From NCBI GenBank assembly GCA_963605535.1, contig CAVCXB010000188.1:1-5409 (forward strand): a stretch of DNA of 5,409 nt, written 5' to 3'. The first letter of the stretch is position 1. The number at the start of each line of letters is the position of its first letter. Under the pieces are notes generated by a model. The model had not been told where the DNA came from and ran no database searches. It saw only the letters and a program-made list of their open reading frames with translations. A program made the position numbers and the translations under genes. Shown here piece after piece: positions 1 through 5,409 of the stretch. This DNA is from Anthropogastromicrobium chipingensis_A. Lineage in GTDB: Bacteria; Bacillota; Clostridia; Lachnospirales; Lachnospiraceae.

Positions 1-198
1 CCACATTGCAAAATCGCCCCTAAAGGGGCGGGGCTTCCTTATCAAATCTGTGAAGTTGCGGCTATTGCAGAGACAATGCATTCTCTTGGATACACAGTTA
101 AAAAACAGGCAACGCAAGAAAGCATTCCTATTAAAGATTCAGATAAAAAGAAAGCCAGAATTCTCCATTTCTGCCTCACTCCTTCTGTGCTATACTAA
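1..198 (+). CDS. 3' end of an unidentified protein-coding gene (partial, 5' end outside window)
   Basis: Frame 1 is open from the left edge to a TAA at 196-198, giving 65 residues of a C-terminus that starts PHCKIAPKGAGLPYQ and runs through EVAAIAETMHSLGYTVKKQ. The codons are biased to G or A in first position (for example GAA GTT GCG GCT ATT GCA GAG ACA), as in real genes. The competing frame that starts GTG at 50 reads as Leu/Arg/Gln-rich and looks like a shadow. The middle segment should form an amphipathic helix followed by a Lys/Asp-rich tail. I see no known motif and cannot name a function. The next gene starts 44 bases downstream on the same strand, so co-transcription is possible, although a promoter sits across this stop codon. 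A 65-codon open stretch can arise by chance, so confidence is moderate. Confidence 0.5.
   Translation, partial: PHCKIAPKGAGLPYQICEVAAIAETMHSLGYTVKKQATQESIPIKDSDKKKARILHFCLTPSVLY
168..196 (+). promoter_or_regulatory. Probable sigma-A promoter (extended -10) for the MATE gene
   Basis: An extended -10, TGC followed by TATACT, lies at 188-196. The best-spaced -35 is a poor TTTCTG at 168-173 with a 17-base spacer; the TG extension may compensate for it. Transcription would start near 203, giving a leader of about 40 nt. The -10 overlaps the stop codon of the upstream open frame. A second -10-like TACAAT at 208-213 has no usable -35. Confidence 0.5.
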
Positions 199-230
199 AG
201 GATACGATACAATTCATTTTCCAAACACAG

Positions 231-235
231 AAAGG
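231..235 (+). promoter_or_regulatory. Ribosome binding site of the MATE gene
   Basis: AAAGG lies seven bases before the ATG at 243. It is a modest Shine-Dalgarno match but correctly spaced. It supports this ATG over the in-frame Met at residue 17. Confidence 0.5.
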
Positions 236-242
236 CGTTATC

Positions 243-1613
243 ATGAGTTTTTCCCTCTCACAAAAGAAACATTCCTCCGGTGCGCGGCTGATGACCGAAG
301 GAAACATTGCCAAGCAGCTGATTCTGTTTGCCCTTCCACTCCTTGTCGGAAATCTGTTTCAGCAGCTTTACAACACGGTTGACAGCATTGTTGTGGGCAA
401 CTACGTCAGCAAAACGGCACTCGCAGCGGTTGGCTCCACCGACTGCATTATCAACACCATCATCGGATTTTTCTCCGGTTTATCCACCGGTGCAGGTGTC
501 GTTATCTCCCATAACTTTGGAAGCCGCGATGACAAGGCACTTCACCGCACCGTACATACCACAATCGCACTGACGCTTCTGCTCGCCGTGTTCTTCACGA
601 TCGCAGGACTCTTTTTATCCCCTGTATTTCTTCGCCTAATGGACACCCCTGAGGATGTTATGCCAGAATCCTCCCGTTACCTGACGATCTATTTTGCCGG
701 TGTCTCCGGTCTGATGCTCTACAACATGGGTTCCGGAATTTTGCGCGCAGTCGGTGACTCCACGCGTCCGCTCTATATTCTGATTGTCTGCGCCGTGACA
801 AATATCATTCTCGATTTGCTCTTTGTCATTGTTTTCCACATGGGGGTATCGGGCGTTGCACTTGCCACCATCATTTCCCAGTGGGTTTCCGCAATCCTCG
901 TGCTGACGATTCTGACAAGAGAGACAAACGTCTACAAGCTAACCTGGAAAGATCTTAGCATCGACAAGGCAACTACCCTCTCGATTCTTCGCATCGGTTT
1001 TCCAGCGGGACTCCAGATGGCCGTTACCTCCTTCTCCAACGTATTTGTTCAGTCCTACATCAACCACTTTGGTTCGTCCTGTATGGCTGGATGGACGACT
1101 TACGGAAAGCTGGATAAGTTCTGTCTTCTTCCGATTCAGAGTATCGGTCTGTCTGTTACCACATTTGTCGGTCAAAACCTCGGTGCCGGCAATATGCCTC
1201 GCGCAAAAAAAGGCACCACCACTGCGCTTTTCATTGCAATCGGTGCTGCCATAATTTTGATGTTCCCGGTTCTTGTATTTGCTCCAACGTTGGCATCCCT
1301 CTTCACACAGGATCCTGAAGTTCTCACGTTTGGCGTGCGCTTTATCCGTCTGATGATGCCATTTTACATTACAATCTGTTTCAATCAGGTCTATGCCAAT
1401 GCACTGCGCGGTGCCGGAAATTCCACCGCGCCGATGATAATCATGATGGGAAGCTTCATCGTCTTCCGTCAGATTTATCTGTTCATCATCTCAAAGTGCT
1501 TTGACACCGTTGTAGCCGTTGCGCTAGGCTATCCATTTGGCTGGGTTCTGTGCAGTCTGCTCCTTTTTATTTACTATCATAAAGTCGGACTGCATAGCAA
1601 AAAGGGAATTTAA
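243..1613 (+). CDS. MATE family multidrug/toxin efflux transporter
   Basis: This 456-residue integral membrane protein has the usual length and layout of the MATE family: two homologous six-helix halves that export cationic drugs or metabolites in exchange for Na+ or H+. The N-terminal half opens with the family signature at residues 17-65 (MTEGNIAKQ, then LPLLVGNLFQQLYNTVDS and VVGNYV). The second half begins near residue 247 and carries GFPAGLQ (252-258) and GQNLGAGN (310-317). The internal duplication is visible in the paired motifs ILRAVGDSTRP (166-176) and ALRGAGNSTAP (387-397). It resembles the MepA/DinF-like branch common in clostridia. The substrate cannot be read from sequence. Its stop codon overlaps that of the convergent ATPase gene by four bases. 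Family assignment is secure; drug specificity is unknown. Confidence 0.95.
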   Translation: MSFSLSQKKHSSGARLMTEGNIAKQLILFALPLLVGNLFQQLYNTVDSIVVGNYVSKTALAAVGSTDCIINTIIGFFSGLSTGAGVVISHNFGSRDDKALHRTVHTTIALTLLLAVFFTIAGLFLSPVFLRLMDTPEDVMPESSRYLTIYFAGVSGLMLYNMGSGILRAVGDSTRPLYILIVCAVTNIILDLLFVIVFHMGVSGVALATIISQWVSAILVLTILTRETNVYKLTWKDLSIDKATTLSILRIGFPAGLQMAVTSFSNVFVQSYINHFGSSCMAGWTTYGKLDKFCLLPIQSIGLSVTTFVGQNLGAGNMPRAKKGTTTALFIAIGAAIILMFPVLVFAPTLASLFTQDPEVLTFGVRFIRLMMPFYITICFNQVYANALRGAGNSTAPMIIMMGSFIVFRQIYLFIISKCFDTVVAVALGYPFGWVLCSLLLFIYYHKVGLHSKKGI

Positions 1614-4225
1614 TGCTGATGACGAATCAAGCCAAATGCCTTTGAGCATTCCATCACAAAAAGCGGGACAAAGATCAGTCCAAACGCTGCTAGGTACAGC
1701 TGCCAGGAAAGCGTTGCCAAACCGAACGGAATACGAAGCGGCGTAAACAGTACTGCTAACACTAGTACAATCGAAAGCAGTGCGGCCTGATTTAACTTCT
1801 TATTTGTGAATGCTCCAATTGCAAAAAGAGAATGCTCGGATCGCATGTTATACGCTTGCACAACCTGTGAAAGTGACAGCACAGCAAATGTCATTGTCTG
1901 TCCACCTGCGAGTGTTCCAGTCGCTTTTTCTCCAATCCAAAAAGCAGCAAGTGCAAGCAAACCAAACATAAATCCTTGAAGAAGAATTCTTACACCAAGC
2001 CCATGAGCGAATAATCCTTCGCTTTTGGGCTTTGGTTTTTGTTCCATAACCTCCGACTCCACAGCTTCCATGCCGAGTGCGATCGCTGGTAAGCTGTCTG
2101 TTACCAGATTAATCCACAATAGATGCAGCGATAAAAGCGGTGTCTTATGCCACAGCATCATCGCCGTAAATACGGTAACGACCTCTCCAATGTTGGTTCC
2201 AAGCAAATAGCCAACCACCTTTTTTATATTGGCATAGATGCCACGGCCTTCCTTTACGGCATCCACAATCGTTGCAAAATTATCATCAGTCAACGTCATA
2301 TCCGCAGCGCCCTTTGCCACATCGGTTCCGGTGATACCCATCGCACATCCGATATCAGCAGCCTTCAGTGCGGGGGCGTCATTCACGCCATCTCCTGTCA
2401 TTGCTACTACCTGTCCTTTTCGCTGCCAGGATTTCACGATACGAATTTTATTTTCCGGTGACACACGGGCATAGACAGCAATGCTTTCCACCTGACCATT
2501 CAACTCCGAATCGGTCATCGCATCGACCTGCGCCCCTGTCACGGCGCGGTCACCATTTCTCATAATGCCAAGCTCCCTTGCAATCGCTGAAGCCGTCACC
2601 ACATGATCGCCCGTAATCATAACAGGCTTGATTCCAGCCTTGCGACACCTCTCTACTGCTACCTTCGCCTCCGGTCTTGGCGGGTCGATCATACCAACCA
2701 GTCCACAGAAATGAAGATCACTTTCGAGTGCCGTTAACTCATTGCCCGTTGGAATATGATCAATCTCCTTACAAGCAATCGCAAGTACACGAAGCGCCCG
2801 CTCACTCATCTCTTCAGTTGCTTTGCGCGCCTGCGCCAAATCACCTGATGTACAAAGAGGCTCCATTCCATCAAATGCACCCTTAACAATCGCAATCAGC
2901 TTCCCGTCCATACGGCAAACAACAGTCATTCGTTTTCGATCGGAATCAAACGGCAGCTCTGCCAGACGCGGATACTGTTTCGCAAGTGTCTCCTTGGGCA
3001 TTCCGTTTTTATGTGCCGCCAGCACGATCGCCGTCTCCGTCGGGTCACCAATGTGCTGCTCCTTGTCCCCATCAAACACAACAGATCCGTCGCAGCAAAG
3101 CGTTCCCAGACAAAGAAGATGCTTTACCGCTTCATCTGGCATCACTTCCAACTTTTGGGAATTTTGTGCACCATCCAGATACGTCTCCACCAGTGTCATG
3201 CGGTTCTGTGTCAGCGTTCCTGTCTTATCGGAACAGATAACCGAAGCACTTCCCAATGTCTCAACTGCTGGCAAGCGGCGAATCAATGCATTTTTCTTTA
3301 CCATGCGCTGCACACCGATTGACAGCACGATCGTGACAATAACCGGTAAGCCTTCCGGGATCGCCGATACTGCAAGCGATACTGATGTCATAAACAACTC
3401 CATCACTTCAAGACCACTCGCCAGACCGACAACGAAAATCACGGCACATGCCGCCAACGCCAAAATGCCTAAGTACTTGCCTAGCTGTGCCAGACGTCTC
3501 TGAAGTGGTGTCTGACCATCTTCTGCACCTTCTAACAGATTGGCAATCTTTCCCATCTCGGTATCCATTCCTGTCGCTGTGACTACCGCTACTGCCGTAC
3601 CGTATGTGATGCTGCATCCAGAAAAGACCATGTTGGTTCGATCACCAAGCGGCGCATTTTCCTTTGGACAAGCACTAGCATCTTTCTCGGCCGGAACCGA
3701 TTCTCCTGTCAATGCAGACTCCTCGCTCTTTAAACTAACGCTTCGAAGAAGCCTTGCATCCGTTGGTACAAAATCACCGGCTTCCAATCGGATAATATCG
3801 CCGGGTACTAGCTCGGATGCATCAATGATCGATTCACTTCCATCACGCAGCACCCTCGCATGCGGCGCTGACAGATTCTTTAATGCTTCTAGCGCCTTCT
3901 CTGCACGGCTCTCCTGCATAACGCCCATGATCGCATTCACAACTACAATCAATAGAATCAACAATGGCTCAAAGAATCCTTCCGGGTCGCCTTCCACACA
4001 CGCTACCACAAACGATACCGCCGCTGCTGCCAGCAAGATCAGAATCATCACATCTTTAAACTGCTCTGCAAAGCGTTCCAGATTGCTCTTTGATTTCTTT
4101 GCACGAAGTCGATTCTCACCAAACTTTTCCCGGCGTTTCTGTACCTCTCTGGTACTTAAGCCCCGCGCCTCCTGCACATCGAGTTCCTGTAAAACTTCTT
4201 GTTTGTCCTTACTGTGATACTCCAT
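1610..4225 (-). CDS. P2A-type cation-transporting ATPase (Ca2+/Mn2+ exporter type)
   Basis: This 871-residue P-type ATPase pumps divalent cations out of the cytoplasm using ATP. Using the ATG at 4225 as residue 1, the parts in order are: a cation-ATPase N-terminal domain (about 1-60); TM1-2 (about 58-103); an actuator domain with TGES at 173-176; TM3-4 with PEGLP at 290-294; the phosphorylation motif DKTGTLT with Asp333; a nucleotide-binding domain with FDSDRKRM (426-433) and KGA (448-450); DPPR (514-517), TGDH (538-541) and TGDGVNDAP (610-618); and TM5-10 to the end. SERCA-like ion ligands are present: Glu291 (TM4), Asn678 and Glu681 (TM5), Asn706, Thr709 and Asp710 (TM6). The TM8 position of SERCA Glu908 is Gln787. 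Sequence alone suggests a calcium pump; the Mn2+ riboswitch upstream suggests manganese is at least one substrate. A TTG two codons upstream (4231) is an unlikely start because it nearly abuts the Shine-Dalgarno. Confidence 0.95.
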   Translation of the reverse strand: MEYHSKDKQEVLQELDVQEARGLSTREVQKRREKFGENRLRAKKSKSNLERFAEQFKDVMILILLAAAAVSFVVACVEGDPEGFFEPLLILLIVVVNAIMGVMQESRAEKALEALKNLSAPHARVLRDGSESIIDASELVPGDIIRLEAGDFVPTDARLLRSVSLKSEESALTGESVPAEKDASACPKENAPLGDRTNMVFSGCSITYGTAVAVVTATGMDTEMGKIANLLEGAEDGQTPLQRRLAQLGKYLGILALAACAVIFVVGLASGLEVMELFMTSVSLAVSAIPEGLPVIVTIVLSIGVQRMVKKNALIRRLPAVETLGSASVICSDKTGTLTQNRMTLVETYLDGAQNSQKLEVMPDEAVKHLLCLGTLCCDGSVVFDGDKEQHIGDPTETAIVLAAHKNGMPKETLAKQYPRLAELPFDSDRKRMTVVCRMDGKLIAIVKGAFDGMEPLCTSGDLAQARKATEEMSERALRVLAIACKEIDHIPTGNELTALESDLHFCGLVGMIDPPRPEAKVAVERCRKAGIKPVMITGDHVVTASAIARELGIMRNGDRAVTGAQVDAMTDSELNGQVESIAVYARVSPENKIRIVKSWQRKGQVVAMTGDGVNDAPALKAADIGCAMGITGTDVAKGAADMTLTDDNFATIVDAVKEGRGIYANIKKVVGYLLGTNIGEVVTVFTAMMLWHKTPLLSLHLLWINLVTDSLPAIALGMEAVESEVMEQKPKPKSEGLFAHGLGVRILLQGFMFGLLALAAFWIGEKATGTLAGGQTMTFAVLSLSQVVQAYNMRSEHSLFAIGAFTNKKLNQAALLSIVLVLAVLFTPLRIPFGLATLSWQLYLAAFGLIFVPLFVMECSKAFGLIRHQH

Positions 4226-4232
4226 ACGCAAA

Positions 4233-4239
4233 CCTCCTT
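4233..4239 (-). promoter_or_regulatory. Strong ribosome binding site that fixes the ATPase start
   Basis: On the minus strand AAGGAGG occupies 4239-4233. The ATG at 4225-4223 follows after seven bases, which is ideal. The upstream in-frame TTG (4231-4229) is one base from the Shine-Dalgarno and cannot be the main start. The ATPase therefore begins MEYHS, not MRMEYHS. Confidence 0.85.
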
Positions 4240-4297
4240 CTGTTCCTTCTTCCTGTACCTCTCAGAACCAGTTTGGACTTTTCTTCGCGATATATGC

Positions 4298-4345
4298 AAA
4301 AAGACTCATGTATGCCTTATCAATTGTAAAAGCACACATGAGTCT
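4298..4345 (-). terminator. Intrinsic terminator in the ATPase leader (riboswitch expression platform)
   Basis: On the minus strand AGACTCATGTGTGC (4345-4332) pairs with GCATACATGAGTCT (4315-4302). This makes a 14-bp stem with one G-U pair and a 16-base loop, followed directly by TTTT (4301-4298). It lies about 75 bases before the ATPase start codon, inside the leader. The 5' arm contains the 3' strand of riboswitch helix P1 (4342-4337), so the two structures exclude each other. This is the standard arrangement of a transcription-attenuation riboswitch. Confidence 0.8.
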
Positions 4346-4418
4346 CATTCTTTAAGATTTGCCAGGCATACGCCGAGTCTGTTGACAAATCACGTAATCC
4401 GCGAATTACTCCCTCACA
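4337..4418 (-). ncRNA. yybP-ykoY family Mn2+ riboswitch aptamer
   Basis: The minus-strand leader folds as follows. P1 pairs TGTGAG (4418-4413) with CTCATG (4342-4337). The conserved GGAGTAA segment starts at 4412, next to P1. P2 pairs GTAAT (4409-4405) with ATTAC (4398-4394). P3 pairs GATTTGTC (4391-4384) with GGCAAATC (4363-4356), and a small GGC/GCC stem (4374-4365) caps it. GTCAACA (from 4386) and AAGAATGAGA (4352-4343) complete the pattern. A GGAGUA element flush with the 5' side of P1 and a GAGA element flush with its 3' side are hallmarks I recall for yybP-ykoY (Rfam RF00080). That family senses Mn2+ and often precedes P-type ATPase and other metal-exporter genes. Helices are seen directly; family membership is recognition from memory and was not checked with a covariance model. 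Confidence 0.8.
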
Positions 4419-4447
4419 AGATTCAATTGTTCAGTTCTGATATTGCC

Positions 4448-4477
4448 ACTATACCATATCGCGATTAGAAAAGTCAA
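4448..4477 (-). promoter_or_regulatory. Strong sigma-A promoter of the riboswitch-ATPase transcript
   Basis: On the minus strand, -35 TTGACT (4477-4472), an 18-base spacer and -10 TATAGT (4453-4448), with a TG extension just before the -10. Transcription should start near 4441, about 20 bases before the riboswitch P1 helix, giving a leader of about 215 nt. The -35 overlaps the stop codon of the upstream esterase gene. The spacer contains the palindrome TCGCGA and one arm of an inverted repeat whose partner is at 4276-4293. Confidence 0.8.
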
Positions 4478-5223
4478 CCCTCATTTTCGATTAGTTTAGG
4501 CAGGAAATAGCGCAGCTGGATAAACCACCAGTACCAGTCATGCGAAACATCGCTTCCCCAGAAATCGCACCACGCATGGATTCCCTTCTCGTCAAAGATG
4601 CGTTTCAAGTTGCGTAAGGTCTGCATGCCTTCATGCTCCCAGGCACCCTGACCGACACAGAAAACCATCTTCTTCTGATTGTATAAATGGATATACGGAT
4701 GATCCGCTGGCATATTTTCAAGGAAGCGTTCCGGCGAATTCTGATATAGATTTCCATCGCACCAGCCATGGAAGAAATAATCGCTGTTGTACACGCCTGA
4801 AAGCGCAAGCACACCGCTAAACAATTCTGGGCGGCGTAAGAACGTAATTGCCGCATGATTAGCGCCTAAACTAAAGCCTGTCACGATTGGAAGCGTAGCC
4901 GATGAACTTTTCTCCATAAGAATCGAATACGCCTCATCCACAAGATAGTGATGATACTGCTCCTGTCTTGCCGAACGCCATTCTAGAATTCCATTCTGGC
5001 AGGACCAACTCTCCTCGTCTACCGTGTCCACGACAAAAATCTGAATTCGTCCCTGCTCGATAAAATCACTTAACTGACCAATTACACCAAAGTCCTCATA
5101 ATTGTTGCATTTTGAATCCTGCGTTGGAATCGCAAGCACCGGCACACCGGCATGACCGTAAATGCACATGTGCATTGTCTTTCCCAGACAGTTGCTGTAA
5201 TGTTCAATATACTCTTTTTTCAT
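4474..5223 (-). CDS. Alpha/beta-hydrolase esterase (COG4947 / putative esterase-like)
   Basis: This 249-residue protein has no signal peptide or membrane segment, so it is predicted cytoplasmic. The nucleophile elbow GFSLG is at 116-120 with Ser118, preceded by the strand LPIVT and followed by a helix AANHAAITF-like segment, as in alpha/beta hydrolases. A late His229 in the SHDWYWW segment is the likely catalytic histidine. The acid is not certain (Asp225 or a Glu near 196-198 are candidates). The HGWCDGNLYQNSPERFLENM stretch (152-171) resembles the small esterase group related to PF00756/COG4947. It should hydrolyse an ester or thioester, but the substrate is unknown. It has its own promoter. 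No terminator separates it from the ATPase promoter, so read-through into the riboswitch leader is likely. Any functional link to metal transport is unproven. Confidence 0.85.
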   Translation of the reverse strand: MKKEYIEHYSNCLGKTMHMCIYGHAGVPVLAIPTQDSKCNNYEDFGVIGQLSDFIEQGRIQIFVVDTVDEESWSCQNGILEWRSARQEQYHHYLVDEAYSILMEKSSSATLPIVTGFSLGANHAAITFLRRPELFSGVLALSGVYNSDYFFHGWCDGNLYQNSPERFLENMPADHPYIHLYNQKKMVFCVGQGAWEHEGMQTLRNLKRIFDEKGIHAWCDFWGSDVSHDWYWWFIQLRYFLPKLIENEG

Positions 5224-5231
5224 GTTGATCG

Positions 5232-5236
5232 CTCCT
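5232..5236 (-). promoter_or_regulatory. Ribosome binding site of the esterase gene
   Basis: AGGAG at 5236-5232 on the minus strand lies eight bases before the ATG at 5223. It supports the full-length start MKKEYIEHY. Confidence 0.75.
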
Positions 5237-5276
5237 GTTCCTTTCTATTCAGCCTTTTTTATTTTACTTTCTTTGT

Positions 5277-5305
5277 ATTCTAGTTTTTCCATGCACTATT
5301 GCCAA
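5277..5305 (-). promoter_or_regulatory. Probable sigma-A promoter of the esterase gene
   Basis: On the minus strand, -35 TTGGCA (5305-5300), exactly 17 bases, then -10 TAGAAT (5282-5277). Each box matches consensus at five of six positions. The expected start is near 5270, giving a leader of about 47 nt with no obvious structure. The -35 shares its first two bases with the U-tract of the upstream tRNA terminator. Confidence 0.7.
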
Positions 5306-5348
5306 AAGAAAAGCAGCTATGACACACACAATCTGCCGTCATAACCGC
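5304..5348 (-). terminator. Intrinsic terminator of the tRNA-Arg transcript
   Basis: On the minus strand GCGGTTATGAC (5348-5338) pairs with GTCATAGCTGC (5323-5313) in an 11-bp stem with two G-U pairs and a 14-base loop. TTTTCTTTT (5312-5304) follows. It begins eight bases after the tRNA 3' end. Confidence 0.8.
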
Positions 5349-5356
5349 TTCGTTAC

Positions 5357-5409
5357 TGTTCCCTGCGGGAATCGAACCCACAACTGAGACTTAGGAGGTC
5401 CCTGTTATA
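5357..5409 (-). tRNA. tRNA-Arg(CCU), 3' part; 5' end beyond the window
   Basis: The minus strand shows the anticodon stem GGGAC/GTCTC around the loop CTCCTAA, with anticodon CCU at 5395-5393, which reads AGG arginine codons. A short variable loop follows, then a T-arm GTGGG-TTCGATT-CCCGC and the 3' acceptor strand AGGGAAC with discriminator A at 5357. The next bases are GTA, so CCA is not encoded and must be added after transcription. The end of the D-arm (TATAACA) is at the edge. The 5' acceptor strand, predicted GTTCCCT, lies outside. Confidence 0.9.

Larger units (their letters stand above)
4276..4475. repeat. Inverted repeat bracketing the riboswitch-terminator cassette
   Basis: The + strand sequence GACTTTTCTTCGCGATAT at 4276-4293 recurs inverted at 4475-4456, where it reads GACTTTTCT, an extra AA, then TCGCGATAT. 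All 18 bases match apart from the two-base insertion. The right arm sits in the ATPase promoter spacer; the left arm lies between the leader terminator and the ATPase Shine-Dalgarno. Riboswitch and terminator lie entirely between them. I do not recognise it as a known operator or insertion-sequence end. Confidence 0.75.

Noticed and set aside
15..30. CGCCCC-TAAA-GGGGCG as a terminator or IS200/IS605-type end hairpin
   Set aside because: On the + strand no T-run follows; on the minus strand only ATTTT follows. The shape recalls ends of TnpB-type elements, but no transposase, second end or target motif is visible, and it fits inside an open coding frame.
50..382. 110-codon frame starting GTG at 50
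   Set aside because: It overlaps the start of the MATE gene, its composition is that of a frame-shifted reading, and the alternative frame 1 has better codon bias.
2823..3503. 226-codon open frame on the + strand
   Set aside because: It lies wholly antisense to the conserved ATPase core, reads as low-complexity Ser/Thr/Pro-rich protein, and has no ribosome binding site or domain. It is a shadow of the codon bias on the other strand.
3540..4217. 225-codon open frame on the + strand
   Set aside because: Antisense to the ATPase N-terminal half; Ser/Ala/Thr-rich with no recognisable motif.
4229..4231. TTG start two codons upstream of the ATPase ATG
   Set aside because: Only one base separates it from AAGGAGG, whereas the ATG at 4225 has ideal spacing.
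4321..4430. Direct repeat ACAATTGA (minus strand, at 4430 and 4327) as a regulator site
   Set aside because: Only eight bases, AT-rich and with a palindromic core; likely chance.
4199..4468. 89-codon + strand frame across the ATPase leader
   Set aside because: The region is explained by promoter, riboswitch and terminator on the minus strand; the frame has no ribosome binding site or protein-like composition.
5357..5409. tRNA-Arg 3' end as an attachment site for an integrated element
   Set aside because: No integrase, no repeated copy of the tRNA 3' end and no composition shift are seen in the window; the genes beside it look like ordinary chromosome.

Overview
The window looks like chromosome of a low-to-mid GC Firmicute, most likely a clostridial (Lachnospiraceae-like) species. 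I base this on the protein styles (a MATE exporter of the gut-clostridial type, a SERCA-like bacterial cation ATPase, a COG4947-like esterase), strong AGGAGG-type ribosome binding sites, sigma-A promoters and U-tract terminators. This placement is an inference, not a database result.

Layout, left to right. Positions 1-198 (+) carry the 3' end of an open frame that enters from outside the window; I do not recognise the product. A promoter with an extended -10 overlaps its stop codon and precedes a complete MATE-family multidrug exporter gene (243-1613, +). That gene converges on a P2A-type cation-transporting ATPase gene (1610-4225, -), and the two stop codons overlap by four bases with no terminator visible between them. 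Upstream of the ATPase is a leader of about 215 nt with its own strong promoter (4448-4477). It contains what I read as a yybP-ykoY family Mn2+ riboswitch (aptamer 4337-4418) followed by an intrinsic terminator (4298-4345). Further right is an alpha/beta-hydrolase esterase gene (4474-5223, -) with its own promoter. The right edge holds the 3' part of a tRNA-Arg(CCU) gene (5357-5409, -) and its terminator.

How it works together. The 3' strand of riboswitch helix P1 is also the 5' strand of the terminator. Metal binding should therefore block termination and switch the ATPase on when Mn2+ is high. This points to the ATPase, which by sequence alone would be called a calcium pump, acting as a Mn2+ (or Ca2+/Mn2+) exporter. 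The ATPase has the full SERCA site-II residues, but Gln replaces the TM8 glutamate of site I, which fits one ion per cycle.

The least explained structure is an 18-bp inverted repeat (4276-4293 and 4456-4475, with a 2-nt bulge) that brackets the whole riboswitch-terminator cassette. One arm lies between the -35 and -10 of the ATPase promoter, so both arms occur together only in RNA reading through from the esterase gene, or as DNA sites. No stretch longer than 300 bases lacks a gene.
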